A stretch of DNA of 64,000 bases from the NCBI GenBank assembly GCA_947474645.1, contig CANJJD010000006.1, positions 53,197-117,196 on the forward strand, given 5' to 3'. The notes under the pieces were generated by a model. The model worked only from the letters and a program-made list of their open reading frames with translations. It had not been told where the DNA came from and did not search any database. Shown piece by piece: positions 35,044 through 44,229 of this stretch. The position numbers and the translations under genes are program-made. This stretch comes from Alphaproteobacteria bacterium (lineage in GTDB: Bacteria > Pseudomonadota > Alphaproteobacteria > Micropepsales > Micropepsaceae). Positions within the stretch are counted from its first letter, which is position 1. Each line of letters starts with the position of its first letter.

Positions 35044-36366
35044 CTAGTGCAGCTTCACGCCGTCATCGGGACGGGGCTTGGGCCGCGGCCAGCTGGTCCA
35101 GCGCCTGTCCTGGGAGATGTCGCCCTGCGGCGCGGTCCAGGGCAAGGCTTCCATGCCGTTCAGGTCATAGACGATCTTGCCGTCCTTGATGGTCATCTCG
35201 TCTACCAGCTTGCTGTTGCCGTCCATGCGGGAATTGACCATGTCGGTGAAGCCGAACTTGCCCTTCTGCACGCGCAGCACCGCGACATCGGCCACCGATC
35301 CCACCGACAGGTTGCCCAGGTCTTCGCGGCGAATTTCCTTCGCCGGATGAGCGGTCATTTCGGCCACAACTTCCGACACGGACAGGCCCATGGCCATGAA
35401 CTTGCTGGCCACGTTCAACAGGTCCTTGGTGGAGCTGTTCATGCTGTCCACGTGCAGATCGGTGGACAGCGAATCCGGCTTGAAGCCCTGCTGGATGAAA
35501 GGCACGGCCAGCGACCATTTGAAACTGCCGCCGCCGGTGCCGGCATCGAAATAGACGCCGCGGGCGCGGCCTTCGATCAGGCCCTTTTGCGGGCCCTTGG
35601 TGACGGGGTCCTGCTCCTGGCGTAGGCCCGAGAACATGTGGGTATAGATGTCGCCGGGCCGCAGCTTCTTGGTCAGAAGGTCATAGAGCGGGCGGGTGGG
35701 ACGGTCGGCGCCGAAATCCACCATCACCGGGATATTGGCCTTGATGCCGGCGATCACCGCCTGCTCCACCGGAAGCCATTCCGGGCCGTTGAAATGGGCG
35801 GTCTTGATGCCGACGATCACCTTGGGATAGCGCAGCGCCATCTTGGCGGTCTCCTCGCCATCCATGTCGGTCATATCCTGCTGGATATTGCCCGAGCGCA
35901 TGCCCTTGCCCACGATGTTGAGCATGGCCAGGATCCGCGTCTTGGACCGGTCAATGACCTTGTCCTTGAAATCCTCGAAATTGCGCCAGCCCGCGCAGCC
36001 GGCATCCACCACGGTGGTGACGCCGGTGCGGAAGGTAAAGCCGTCCGGCACCACGCTGAGATCGCCGGCATAGGAATTCTTTTCGCCGGTGCCGAAATAG
36101 TTGTGGGTGTGAAGATCGATCAGGCCGGGCGTGACATACAGGCCCCGCACGTCGATCGCCTTGACGGCGTCGGCGGCCTTCAGCCCCGCCGCCACCCTGG
36201 CGATCTTTCCGTCCTTGATGGCGACATCCATCACCGCATCGATATGGTTCTTGGCGTCGATCACATGCCCGCCACGCAGCAGCAGGTCATAGGCGGGCCC
36301 AGGCTGGGCATTGGCGCCTGCCGCCGTCAGCAGCGCCACGACGCTGCAGGCCATCAGCTTCTTCAT
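35044..36366 (-). CDS. secreted amidohydrolase/deacetylase-family metallohydrolase
   Basis: A 440-residue enzyme with a Sec signal ([20 protein letters not shown]). The body is a dihydroorotase/D-aminoacylase-type amidohydrolase: [33 protein letters not shown] with the metal HxH, an [11 protein letters not shown] segment with the likely carboxylated-Lys position, YTHMFSG with a metal His, [10 protein letters not shown] with Asp, and a C-terminal [17 protein letters not shown] edge. Related proteins are typically encoded beside SelA-like PLP enzymes, as here, where one lies 20 nt upstream. The reaction is unknown; cleavage of an N-acyl or cyclic amide bond is expected. Export is unusual for this group. 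Confidence 0.82.
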   Translation of the reverse strand: MKKLMACSVVALLTAAGANAQPGPAYDLLLRGGHVIDAKNHIDAVMDVAIKDGKIARVAAGLKAADAVKAIDVRGLYVTPGLIDLHTHNYFGTGEKNSYAGDLSVVPDGFTFRTGVTTVVDAGCAGWRNFEDFKDKVIDRSKTRILAMLNIVGKGMRSGNIQQDMTDMDGEETAKMALRYPKVIVGIKTAHFNGPEWLPVEQAVIAGIKANIPVMVDFGADRPTRPLYDLLTKKLRPGDIYTHMFSGLRQEQDPVTKGPQKGLIEGRARGVYFDAGTGGGSFKWSLAVPFIQQGFKPDSLSTDLHVDSMNSSTKDLLNVASKFMAMGLSVSEVVAEMTAHPAKEIRREDLGNLSVGSVADVAVLRVQKGKFGFTDMVNSRMDGNSKLVDEMTIKDGKIVYDLNGMEALPWTAPQGDISQDRRWTSWPRPKPRPDDGVKLH

Positions 36367-36386
36367 CCCCGAACCCCTTTATATTG

Positions 36387-37970
36387 CTACGCGCGTACCG
36401 CCGTGAAAGTCGCTGGGCCGTATTCGCCCATGCTCACATTGCCCGACATGGAATTGCCGCGCACCGAACCCTCGAACGTCCAGTGAATGGCGTTGCCGCC
36501 CACCGGCATGGTGCTTTGCAGCTTGATATGGTCGCCATGGACCGCGCCCTTCAGGCTGGCATTGTAGATTTCGCCCTTGTGATCGCCGGTGACCGCGCCG
36601 CCATCCTGCTTCAGGGTGAAACGCTGTTCGCCCATGCCGCAGGTATATTGGATGGTGACCGCCCAAGTGCCGCCCACCGAAGCCGGGGTGCCTGTGGGCA
36701 GGGCCGGATTGGGATAGCTGCCGGGATTGCTGAGGATCTTGAACATCGCCTCGGCCAGGACCTTCTCGTCGCCCGCATCCATCATGTAGGGCATCAGGGT
36801 GATGCTGGAGGCCATCATGTCGGGACGCTGCCCGGTGGTCGGCTCGGTCATGATGCGGGGGGTGCCGTCGTTCAGGCGCTTTTCCAGCTCATTGCCGGTG
36901 ATGCCCACTTCGGTGGCATCCCAGCGGATGCGCAGCCGCGTGGCGCGGTTGGAAAGGCCCTGCGGTTCCAGATATTCGAAGCTCAGGCCCTTGATCGGCT
37001 TCAGCCGCGCTTCCACGTGCTGCATCCAGGCGCGCCACATGCGCTGCTCGCCGTCATGGTCGCGCTTGTACCATTCGCGCACCGCAGCCAGGAGGCCCAT
37101 GGTCTCTTCCTTGGAGCACTTCACGGCGCGGCCGTAATTGTGGTGCGGCGAGGCCTGGAACCAGGCCGCCTTGATCAGGTCCGCCTTGCCCAAGAGCATG
37201 CCGGAGGATTGCGGCGCGCGCAGACACTTGCCGCCAGAATAGCCGACAAAGCTGGCGCCCTGCTGCATATAGACGTTCGGGCTCATCGGCTCTTCGGCCG
37301 CCGCATCCACGAACACCGGAATGTTCTTTTCCTTGGCGATGGCGATGATGGCGGGAATCGGCAGGACGCTCTTGGCTTCCTGGGGATCGGACGTCACATA
37401 GATCATCGCGGTGCGCGACGAAATCTTCGCCCGCAGCTGGTCCGGGGTTTCGACCTCGATCACCTCGGCACCCACCATGCGCGCACCCACGTCATAGGGA
37501 TTGCGCGAATGCTTCGGGATGATGACCTGGTCCTTGGCCTTGACGTAAGGCAAGGCCTGGCACTTCTCGACATTGGAGCCGGCGATGCAGGCGATAGTGG
37601 CCAGCATGATGGCGGCTTCGCAGCCGGTGGTGGCCATGGCCGCTTCGCAGCCATTCAGACGCGCCAATTCCTTGCCCACGCCTTCCATCATCTCGTCCAT
37701 CTGAACGTAATAATGCGAGGCTTCGAACATGGCCTGCTTGACCTGGGGCAGCGAGCGCGAGCCCGACAAGATGGTGTAGGTGCCGCGCGCGTTCAGGATC
37801 GGCCGCACGCCGACGCGGGTGAACAGATTGTCCGTCGCCGTGCCGGTATTTACCACCATGTCGCGCTTGGGCGCCGCCGCCATGGCGGCGGCCGGCGCCG
37901 CAGCGACACCCGCCACTGCACCCGAACTCTTGAGAAGGTCGCGACGCGACCACTTGCCGAACAGACCCAT
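36387..37970 (-). CDS. Tat-exported SelA-like PLP-dependent enzyme with a C-terminal beta domain
   Basis: A 527-residue protein. Residues 1-33 are a Tat signal (SRRDLLKSSGAVAG...). Residues about 50-420 match the SelA/DgaE-like fold-type I PLP family: NARGTYTILSGS, ATTGCEAAIML, DVTSDPQ-type and VDAAAEEPM motifs, and GYSGGKCLRAPQSSG with the likely Schiff-base Lys at 248. Residues about 430-527 form an extra beta-rich domain (GGTWAVTIQYTCGMGEQRFTL...) absent from normal members. The Tat signal fits export of a folded, PLP-loaded enzyme. It is followed by an exported amidohydrolase and preceded by a Tat-exported RidA protein. Substrate unknown; lyase or aldolase chemistry on an amino acid or amino sugar acid is possible. 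Confidence 0.82.
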   Translation of the reverse strand: MGLFGKWSRRDLLKSSGAVAGVAAAPAAAMAAAPKRDMVVNTGTATDNLFTRVGVRPILNARGTYTILSGSRSLPQVKQAMFEASHYYVQMDEMMEGVGKELARLNGCEAAMATTGCEAAIMLATIACIAGSNVEKCQALPYVKAKDQVIIPKHSRNPYDVGARMVGAEVIEVETPDQLRAKISSRTAMIYVTSDPQEAKSVLPIPAIIAIAKEKNIPVFVDAAAEEPMSPNVYMQQGASFVGYSGGKCLRAPQSSGMLLGKADLIKAAWFQASPHHNYGRAVKCSKEETMGLLAAVREWYKRDHDGEQRMWRAWMQHVEARLKPIKGLSFEYLEPQGLSNRATRLRIRWDATEVGITGNELEKRLNDGTPRIMTEPTTGQRPDMMASSITLMPYMMDAGDEKVLAEAMFKILSNPGSYPNPALPTGTPASVGGTWAVTIQYTCGMGEQRFTLKQDGGAVTGDHKGEIYNASLKGAVHGDHIKLQSTMPVGGNAIHWTFEGSVRGNSMSGNVSMGEYGPATFTAVRA

Positions 37971-37996
37971 AGTCTAACCCCTTATGATATGTGCGC

Positions 37997-38470
37997 CTAG
38001 ATGTAGGCGATGACGTCGATTTCCACGAGTGAATTGCCCGGCACGCCCGCGGCGGCCGTGGTGGTGCGGACCGGCGGGACCATGCCCCAGTCATAGCTCC
38101 TGTAAACTTCGTTCATGGCCGCATAATCCTTCAGATCGGCGAGGAAGACGCTGACCTTCAGGCATTTCTGCAAAGAGGAACCCGCATCGACCAGGGCCTG
38201 GGACAGTTCGTCCAGCACACCCTTGGTGTGGACCTTGATATCGCCTTCCTTGTGATAGCCGATGCCGGAAATGAAGATCATGTTGCCGTACGCGACGCCG
38301 CGGCTGAACATCGGCTTGCCGGCGGCGGGATCGCGCGGCGGATAGGGCGAACGCTTTTCCAGCTTGGCGGGCTGGGCCTCGGCGCCCTTGGCCAGCAGAG
38401 TTGCTCCGGCGGCCGCGGCGGCCACTGTGGCGCCTTTGGTCAACAGGCCGCGGCGTGATTTCTTTTCCAT
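37997..38470 (-). CDS. Tat-exported RidA-family enamine/imine deaminase-like protein
   Basis: A 157-residue protein whose ATG at 38470 has GGGGA about 5 nt upstream. Residues 1-33 form a Tat signal (KKSRRGLLTKGATVAAAAAG, cleavage near AEA). The rest is a RidA/YjgF trimer subunit: FSRGVAYGNMIFISGIGY, DELSQALVDAGSSLQKCLKVSVFLADL, PPVRTTT with the conserved catalytic Arg (135) and LVEIDVIAYI with Glu (150). RidA enzymes hydrolyse reactive enamines/imines released by PLP enzymes, and the next gene encodes a Tat-exported PLP enzyme. Known RidA proteins are cytoplasmic, so the export signal stands out. It leads the operon down to the GMC gene. Confidence 0.87.
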   Translation of the reverse strand: MEKKSRRGLLTKGATVAAAAAGATLLAKGAEAQPAKLEKRSPYPPRDPAAGKPMFSRGVAYGNMIFISGIGYHKEGDIKVHTKGVLDELSQALVDAGSSLQKCLKVSVFLADLKDYAAMNEVYRSYDWGMVPPVRTTTAAAGVPGNSLVEIDVIAYI

Positions 38471-38586
38471 TGGGTCCCCATCGTGTTTTTGGCGCCAGGC
38501 AAGCGCCTTCGCGGGGGGCATCTAATCACAGCCCCACCGCAAGGGTCGAGGGGGTAAAAGGCGGAAAAGCGTGGGTTTCCTGCGGC

Positions 38587-39261
38587 CTAGCGGTTCAGCG
38601 AGAACTCGATCGGGACAATCGCATCCAGGGTCCGGGTGGGATAATCCGCCGGCAGCGCGGGCAAGGGCTGGGCCCGCTGAATCAGCGCCAGGGCCTCGGA
38701 ATCCAGGATGGGGCGACCGCTGCTCTTGGCGATCTCATAACTGAGAACCTTGCCTTGGGCGTCCATCACAAAATGCAGCATCACCACGCCCTCGATTCCC
38801 GCCTTTTTGGCGGTGCGCGGATATTGCTTGAAGCGGTTGAGCTGGGCGAGCAGGCGGCCCAGGAAGCTGTCGCGCCCCTCGCCCACCCCATTGGGGGCGG
38901 CGGCGGGCGGCACCGGCGGCGCGGGCGCCACAGATTGCTGCGCTGTAATGGGCGGCGGCGCGGTCTGGATGGAAACCTCCGGCAGCGGCACGGTGATCAC
39001 CGTGGGCTGGAGCAGCTTGGGCGGCGGGGCGGCGATCTCTTTGGCGGGCTCGATCTTGGTGGGCGCGATATGCACCGACAATTCCTGCATCACCTTGGTA
39101 TGGGACACCTGCACCAGGGTCATCGCCCCCACCAGGATCAGGGCATGGATGGCGATGGTGATGGTGATGCTGACCAGCTTGGCGCGGTCCAGCCTACGGT
39201 GCGCCTTGGGGCGCACCGCATGGGCATGGTCGAAGGCGTCCAGCGGGAACGGAACGGTCAT
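38587..39261 (-). CDS. tonB: TonB-family protein of the iron-uptake operon
   Basis: A 224-residue TonB. The ATG at 39261 overlaps the stop of the PepSY gene as ATGA. One N-terminal span (LVSITITIAIHALILVGAMTLV) contains the conserved His. The periplasmic linker is Pro-rich (AAPPPKLLQP, APPPIT, APAPPVPPAAAPNG). The C-terminal domain has RFKQYPRTAKKAGIEGVVMLHFVMDAQGKVLSYEIAKSSG and ALIQRAQPLPALP. It transmits proton-motive force to the TonB-dependent receptor encoded upstream in the same operon. ExbB/ExbD are not in the window. Confidence 0.9.
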   Translation of the reverse strand: MTVPFPLDAFDHAHAVRPKAHRRLDRAKLVSITITIAIHALILVGAMTLVQVSHTKVMQELSVHIAPTKIEPAKEIAAPPPKLLQPTVITVPLPEVSIQTAPPPITAQQSVAPAPPVPPAAAPNGVGEGRDSFLGRLLAQLNRFKQYPRTAKKAGIEGVVMLHFVMDAQGKVLSYEIAKSSGRPILDSEALALIQRAQPLPALPADYPTRTLDAIVPIEFSLNR

Positions 39262-40481
39262 GCGGCTTCCGCTTCCTCCGCCACGTCCTCGGTCATGGTG
39301 GACATCGGAATGCGGCGCTTGCGCTTCTTCAGCCACATGATGGTGCCGGTGATGACGAACAGCAGCGGCGCCAGGCCCGACAGGAACACCAGGAATTCCC
39401 AGATGGGTCCCAGATTGCCCTGGCCGTCATGCATCGGGCGCTGCAGCGCCATGAAGCTGTCGGCGCCGCCGGCATTGGCCGGATCGCGGGCGCCGATCAC
39501 CGCGCCGGTATAGGGATTGATATAGACCGTGGCGGTGGTGCCGAAGCGCGAGGCCATGGCGACGCTGAGCGCCTGGGTCGGGCGAGCCGGCACGGTGACG
39601 CTGCGCACCTCCATGCCCGGCATCGCCTTTTGCGCGATTACCAGGGCGTGATCGGCGCCCAGCCGGCGGACATTTTCCACCGGCTCGACCTTGGGGCCCT
39701 GGCGCAAATCGAAGGCCGGCTTGGGCGCGGGCGCGCCCAGCGTGACCATGCTGCGGATGGTCTGGGGAAAGGTGATGGCGACACCCGAAAAGCTGACGGC
39801 CATGAAGACCACGAAGATCCAGATGCCGGTGGCGGCATGAAGCTCGCGATGGAAGCGCAGGCCCGTGGCGGTGGCGCGCACCTTGAAGGCGTATTTCCAT
39901 TGCCCGCGCTTGGGCCACCACAGGATCAGGCCGCTTAGCCCCAAGGCCAGCATGGCAACACCCATCCAGCCGACCAGCGGACGACCGAAATCGCGGCCCA
40001 ACGCCAGGCTGCCATGAAGCTGGTGCAGGAAGGCGAAAGCCGGCGGCAGGCCGGGCTTGCGCGTGCCCAGCACTTCGCCGGAAACCGGATCGACATAAAC
40101 CTGGATGCCGCCGCCCTGGCCCGGAGGACCGGCCGGACGGGCGCCTTCACTGCGCGCCATGCCACGCATGCCTTCGCCGCCACCGGCCGGGCGCGTGAAG
40201 CGCACGATCGCTGCGTCGAGCGGCTCTTGCGGCAGCACGATCTGGACCTGGCCGCGTCCGGCATCGCCGGCGGCCTCGCGCGCCCGGTCGGCGATCATGG
40301 TCAGCGGCATGCGCATGCCCGCGGTGGTCGCCTGGGGCGCGGCGTTGAACAGCTCGGCCAGCTTGTCGTCATAGACCAGGATGGAGCCGGACAGACTGAT
40401 CATCACAAGCAGAACACCCAGGATAAGCCCGACCCACATATGAATCTGGAACATGGCGCTGCGGATTTTGGCGAAGGTCAT
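39258..40481 (-). CDS. PepSY-associated TM protein (iron-siderophore reductase-like)
   Basis: About 407 residues. The ATG at 40481 has GAGGA 7 nt upstream; an in-frame ATG at 40499 would overlap piuC by 8 nt. It has the PepSY_TM layout: an N-terminal span (MWVGLILGVLLVMISLSGSILVY), a periplasmic PepSY region, then spans around WMGVAMLALGLSGLILWWP, IWIFVVFMAVSFSGVAITF and FLVFLSGLAPLLFVITGTIMWL, ending in a basic KKRKRR tail. His in FQIHMW, FLHQLHGSLAL and FHRELHAATG could bind haem. Such proteins accompany siderophore receptors and may reduce ferric chelates. Overlaps tonB by 4 nt. Confidence 0.85.
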   Translation of the reverse strand: MTFAKIRSAMFQIHMWVGLILGVLLVMISLSGSILVYDDKLAELFNAAPQATTAGMRMPLTMIADRAREAAGDAGRGQVQIVLPQEPLDAAIVRFTRPAGGGEGMRGMARSEGARPAGPPGQGGGIQVYVDPVSGEVLGTRKPGLPPAFAFLHQLHGSLALGRDFGRPLVGWMGVAMLALGLSGLILWWPKRGQWKYAFKVRATATGLRFHRELHAATGIWIFVVFMAVSFSGVAITFPQTIRSMVTLGAPAPKPAFDLRQGPKVEPVENVRRLGADHALVIAQKAMPGMEVRSVTVPARPTQALSVAMASRFGTTATVYINPYTGAVIGARDPANAGGADSFMALQRPMHDGQGNLGPIWEFLVFLSGLAPLLFVITGTIMWLKKRKRRIPMSTMTEDVAEEAEAA

Positions 40482-40491
40482 CGTGTCATCC

Positions 40492-41178
40492 TCATGCATC
40501 CGCCCAGCGGCGGACAAGGTTGTGATAAAGCCCGGTCAGGCTGACGACCTGTTCATTGTCGCCAAGCTGCTTGCGCAATCCCTGGATGGCGCTGTCGAGT
40601 TCGAACAGCATGGTGCGGGCGGATTCATCGCGCACCATGCTCTGGATCCAGAAGAAGGAAGACCAGCGGCTGCCGCGCGTCACCGGGGTGACGTGATGGC
40701 GGCTGGTGGCGGAATAGACCACCAGGTCGCCCGCCGGCAGCTTGACTTTGTGGTTGCCGAACGTGTCCTCGACCACCAGCTCGCCGCCGTCATAATCGGC
40801 GGGATCGGTGAGGAACAGGGTGGCCGACAGGTCGGTGCGCACCCGGATGGGCGCGGACGCGCCCTTCACAAAGCGGATGGCGTTATCGATATGGGCGCCG
40901 AAGTTCATGCCCTGGTCGTAGCGGTTGAACAAAGGCGGAAAGACCCGCAGCGCCAATGTCGAGGAGGTAAAGCGCTCATTCTGGCCCAGGGCGGTGAGGA
41001 TGATATCGCCCAGGGCGCGGGCGGCGGGCGCATTCTCCGGCACCTGCAGGTTATGCTTGGTGCCGGCCGACTGCGCCCCCGCCGTGACCTTGCCGTCCAC
41101 CCAATCTGTTCCCGACAGTATGCCGCGCATATGCGCGACCTGTTCGCCGGAAAGCAGATTGGGAACATGGACCAGCAT
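40492..41178 (-). CDS. piuC: Fe(II)/2-oxoglutarate dioxygenase PiuC/YbiX-like
   Basis: A 228-residue PKHD-type hydroxylase. The double-stranded beta-helix iron site is HxD at His96/Asp98 (GAHIDNAIR) and a distal His at about 161 ([11 protein letters not shown]), with Arg168 for 2-oxoglutarate. Other family features are [10 protein letters not shown] and [11 protein letters not shown]. Genes of this family accompany catecholate siderophore receptors of the Fiu/PiuA type, as here, where it begins 2 nt after the receptor stop. It may modify a siderophore or a small peptide in the cytoplasm. Confidence 0.92.
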   Translation of the reverse strand: MLVHVPNLLSGEQVAHMRGILSGTDWVDGKVTAGAQSAGTKHNLQVPENAPAARALGDIILTALGQNERFTSSTLALRVFPPLFNRYDQGMNFGAHIDNAIRFVKGASAPIRVRTDLSATLFLTDPADYDGGELVVEDTFGNHKVKLPAGDLVVYSATSRHHVTPVTRGSRWSSFFWIQSMVRDESARTMLFELDSAIQGLRKQLGDNEQVVSLTGLYHNLVRRWADA

Positions 41179-41180
41179 GG

Positions 41181-43562
41181 CTAGAGCGCGGCCTCCACCG
41201 AAACGATGAAGGTGCGGCCCGGCGACGGCGTGCCACGATTGCCGAACGACTGGGAATAGTTCAGCCGGTCGGTGATGTTGTTGACATTGAGCTGGATGCG
41301 ATAGGCGCCGCCGAAATCATAGGCCGCCACCGCGTCAAGCTCGATCGTCTCCGGAATGGTGGTGATGCGCTGGACGCTGGTGGGATTGGGCGCGGTACCG
41401 TTGGTGGTGATCGCGTTGAACAGCTTGCTCTGATAGACCAAGCCGCCGCCCAGGGTCAGGCCTTCCAGCCAGCTCTTGGCGCTGTAATCCACCCAGATCG
41501 AGGCCGCATTCTTCGGGACGAAGAAGATCTGCTTGCCGATGGTAAAGGGATTGGGCTTGCAGGAGATGGGCGCGGTGGTGCTGCAGGACAGATCAAAGGT
41601 CGTGATCGGGTCCAGGTAGGTATAGGCGGCGGTGATGTTGAGGTCTTCCATGACCCGGCCGGTGGCCGCCAGCTCGAAGCCCTGCACCCGCTGCTTCTGG
41701 CCAGACTGAAGCTGGATGTTGCCGCTGACGGGATCGGTGATCACGGCATTGGCCTTCAGCACCTTGAACACCGAGCCGGACAAGCCCAGCGCGCCATCGA
41801 ACAGGCTGTACTTGGCGCCCACTTCGAAGGTCTCGCTCAGTTCGGGGTCCAGCGCCTGGTTGGCGGCAGTGATGGGCGTGGGCAGGCCGACCACGGAGGT
41901 GCCCTGCGGCACCGCCGACTTGCCATAGGAGACATAGAAGGTCGTGTTGCGGTTGGGCTCATACACGATCGCGCCACGCGGATTGACGATGGTGGAAGGC
42001 GACTTGAGCTTGGACGGCGTACCCGCCACGGTCACCGCGTCGAAAACGGCGTTGTAACGGTCGATGCGTACGCCGCCGATCACCGACCAGGCTTCATTCA
42101 GCCACAACCGGTCGGTGACGAAAAAGGCCAGATCCGTCGCCTGGCCCTTGGAGGTCACGATGGTGGTGCCGGTGGCGTTGGTCGTGCTCGCGGCCAGGCC
42201 GGTGCTGTTGGCGGCGGTGGGCAGCACGACATTGTAGCCGGCCGGCGGCGTGTTGTTCGGCGTGAACAGCGAGAAGCCGATATTCTGGCGATTACGCGTA
42301 CGGTCGCCCAGCCGGTAGGTGAACGTCGAGGGAAGAGGCAGTTCGTAGGCATAGATGGTGCGGTCGGCGTTCTGATAGGAGGCGTCGAAGCCCGCGATCA
42401 TGGTGTTGCGCAGGCCGCCGATGGGAGCGTTGATGGTGGCGGTGAAGATGTTCTGCGCGCCCCAGCTGTCCTGCTGGTAGGGTCCGCCGCCGCCGGCGCC
42501 CGCCAGGGTAGCCTGCGGGTTGGCGCCGAAGAAGGTACCGGCGCAGTTGCTGGTGCCCACCGCGTTATCGCAGCGGTCAATGGTGGTGTACTGGAAATAG
42601 CGCGAATAGGAAGCGACGCGGGTATCGTTCTGGATCGTCAGCCAGTCATTGGCGGTATGAACGATCTTGGCGGTGACCAGGTCGGCCTTGTTGCGGTCGC
42701 GGTCAGTGTGGAACTGCAGGAAATTGTTGCGCGGCACGCCGTTTTCCGTCGCCGGCAGGGCATAGACGCTGGTGGGCGGCACGATGACGGGAACGCCGTA
42801 ATCGGGCCGGCCTGTCGACTCCTGGTGGATATAGCCGGCAGTGAATGTCGTCTCGGTGCCCAGGCCCAGCGAGATGGAGGGCGCGATGCCCCAGCGGCTG
42901 TTATGGACCAGGTCGCGGTCCACCACGCCGGTGTCGGTGTACATCAGGTTGATGCGCACCGCGGCGGTGTCGGAGAGCTGGTAGTTGGCGTCGGCGGTGG
43001 CGCGGACATGGCTGCCGTTGCCGCCTTCGAGATGGCCGATCACCTTGGTATCCAGGTACGGCGTCTTGGAGACGGTGTTGATGGCGCCGCCGGTGGTGCC
43101 GCGGCCGAACATCAGGCCGGACGGGCCTTTCAGCACCTGGACTTCTTCATAGTTGAAGCTGTCGCGGGTATAGGCGGCGAAGTCGCGCAGGCCGTCGAGA
43201 TAGACATCGTCCTTGGCGTCAAAGCCGCGGATCTTGAACTGGTCGCCGGCCAGGGTGCCGCCTTCGCCGATGGCGATGGTGATGCCCGGCACGTTGCGCA
43301 GCGCATCGCCCAGGGTGCTGGTGGCCTGCGCCCGCATGGTCGCAGCGCTCACCACGGTGACGGCCTGGGGCGTATCCTGCAGGCTGGAGAAGGGCATGTT
43401 GGCGACCGGCGGCGCGTGGTTCAGCGCGTTCTTGTCGCTCTGGTCCTGGACGGTGACGGGACCGAGTACGACCGGCTGCGCGGCAACCGGACCGGCCAGC
43501 ATCAGCGTGGTCAGTACGGTGAGAGACGCGCCCGAGAGCGCGAGAGACTTGCGATGAGACAT
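41181..43562 (-). CDS. TonB-dependent siderophore receptor (Fiu/PiuA-like)
   Basis: A 793-residue outer-membrane receptor. The Sec signal ([22 protein letters not shown]) is followed by a TonB-box-like VTVQDQ. The plug domain has [50 protein letters not shown] and [24 protein letters not shown]. The 22-strand barrel follows and ends in the terminal Phe-free strand [11 protein letters not shown]. The partner piuC and tonB genes suggest a ferric catecholate ligand. AAGGGG lies before the ATG. It follows hemP (gap 114 nt) behind a Fur-like palindrome, so iron-starvation induction is likely. Confidence 0.93.
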   Translation of the reverse strand: MSHRKSLALSGASLTVLTTLMLAGPVAAQPVVLGPVTVQDQSDKNALNHAPPVANMPFSSLQDTPQAVTVVSAATMRAQATSTLGDALRNVPGITIAIGEGGTLAGDQFKIRGFDAKDDVYLDGLRDFAAYTRDSFNYEEVQVLKGPSGLMFGRGTTGGAINTVSKTPYLDTKVIGHLEGGNGSHVRATADANYQLSDTAAVRINLMYTDTGVVDRDLVHNSRWGIAPSISLGLGTETTFTAGYIHQESTGRPDYGVPVIVPPTSVYALPATENGVPRNNFLQFHTDRDRNKADLVTAKIVHTANDWLTIQNDTRVASYSRYFQYTTIDRCDNAVGTSNCAGTFFGANPQATLAGAGGGGPYQQDSWGAQNIFTATINAPIGGLRNTMIAGFDASYQNADRTIYAYELPLPSTFTYRLGDRTRNRQNIGFSLFTPNNTPPAGYNVVLPTAANSTGLAASTTNATGTTIVTSKGQATDLAFFVTDRLWLNEAWSVIGGVRIDRYNAVFDAVTVAGTPSKLKSPSTIVNPRGAIVYEPNRNTTFYVSYGKSAVPQGTSVVGLPTPITAANQALDPELSETFEVGAKYSLFDGALGLSGSVFKVLKANAVITDPVSGNIQLQSGQKQRVQGFELAATGRVMEDLNITAAYTYLDPITTFDLSCSTTAPISCKPNPFTIGKQIFFVPKNAASIWVDYSAKSWLEGLTLGGGLVYQSKLFNAITTNGTAPNPTSVQRITTIPETIELDAVAAYDFGGAYRIQLNVNNITDRLNYSQSFGNRGTPSPGRTFIVSVEAAL

Positions 43563-43676
43563 TATAAGAACCCCTTCAAGATCAGCATTGGTTTCATTCG
43601 ACCTGGCTGGCTTCCTGTGGTCCGCGTGCTTGCGGAGGGGCTGGCTTGGTAAGCGACTTCAGGACGGCGGGCTGTC

Positions 43677-43838
43677 TCACTTGGTGAGGATCAGCTTGCC
43701 GTTGCTCGTAAGGCGCAGACGGTATTCATCCCCGTCATGCAGCGGGACCGCTTCGCGTCCCCCGGCCATCAGATCGCTGACCGCGATCCGCTTGATTGGG
43801 TTGGCAGAAATCGGCCGTTTGACGGGTTTCCCCGGCAT
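43677..43838 (-). CDS. hemP: hemin uptake protein HemP
   Basis: A 53-residue gene with ATG at 43838 and TGA at 43677-43679. The protein runs from MPGKPVKRP to GKLILTK. The C-terminal half is the HemP/HmuP signature: RIAVSDLMAGGREAVPLHDG, then DEYRLRLTSNGKLILTK. GAGG lies about 9 nt upstream of the start. HemP proteins are small factors that promote expression of haem or siderophore receptor genes in alpha- and betaproteobacteria. A perfect Fur-like palindrome lies 48 nt upstream and the receptor gene follows, matching that role. Confidence 0.9.
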   Translation of the reverse strand: MPGKPVKRPISANPIKRIAVSDLMAGGREAVPLHDGDEYRLRLTSNGKLILTK

Positions 43839-43885
43839 GCAGTTCCCTCACTTGCGAGGCGCTATCAAACACAGCGACCCCATAT

Positions 43886-43902
43886 TTGCAAGTGACTTGC
43901 AA
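43886..43902 (-). promoter_or_regulatory. Fur-like operator of the iron operon
   Basis: TTGCAAGT, one central base, ACTTGCAA: a perfect 17-bp inverted repeat, 48 nt upstream of hemP. The TGCAA...TTGCA core resembles alphaproteobacterial Fur/Mur boxes as I remember them. With hemP, a siderophore receptor, piuC and tonB downstream, it is the obvious iron-control site. No comparable perfect palindrome was noticed elsewhere in the window. Confidence 0.7.
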
Positions 43903-44229
43903 CTTCAATCTCACCTTCTGTGGCCATGGGGACACATTCCATGCCTTCCAATGACTTATCCTGTGGACAGCTCCATCCGAACCACTGTCGGGCTGGGACG
44001 TTGCTGAGGGATGGCTGGGTTTCGCCAACTGCTGTGCAATACCCCCGAAGGGCTTCACCCGCCCGTGCCCCGGGCGGTGATCACCCTTGGCCCTCTGTCC
44101 GCATCGGCCATAGCGCGGTGCTGGCGACACCCCGGACCCAAGGCCCTGGTTTAAATGGAAGCGCGATCCGCAACTGGTGGACGCGATGCTGATCTATGCC
44201 AAGCGCGGCCACGGAATTGCCGTGGTCGC
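43903..44229. other. gap with no clear gene; short open frames of doubtful nature
   Basis: The 391 bases between the starts of hemP and the DUF2127 gene hold the Fur-like palindrome near one end. On the plus strand ATG 44011 to TAA 44152 could encode 47 residues with GAGGG just before the ATG, but the composition is unlike that of neighbouring proteins. In another frame, 44114-44233 reads in part FKWKRDPQLVDAMLIYAKRG, which looks like a protein C-terminus and ends in an ATGA overlap with the DUF2127 gene. That frame has no ATG start after its upstream stop (TAG 44111). It may be a decayed gene. A 6-bp GC hairpin (CCGCCC/GGGCGG) near 44058-44077 has no U-tract. Confidence 0.4.

Noticed and set aside
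38491..38507. GGCGC/GCGCC hairpin upstream of the Tat-exported RidA gene
   Set aside because: Stem of only 5 bp, and on the minus strand it is followed by A residues, not U, so not a terminator; no clear role.
43735..44130. 131-codon minus-strand open frame over hemP
   Set aside because: It overlaps hemP in another frame and runs through the Fur-like palindrome; hemP has the family signature and ribosome-binding site.
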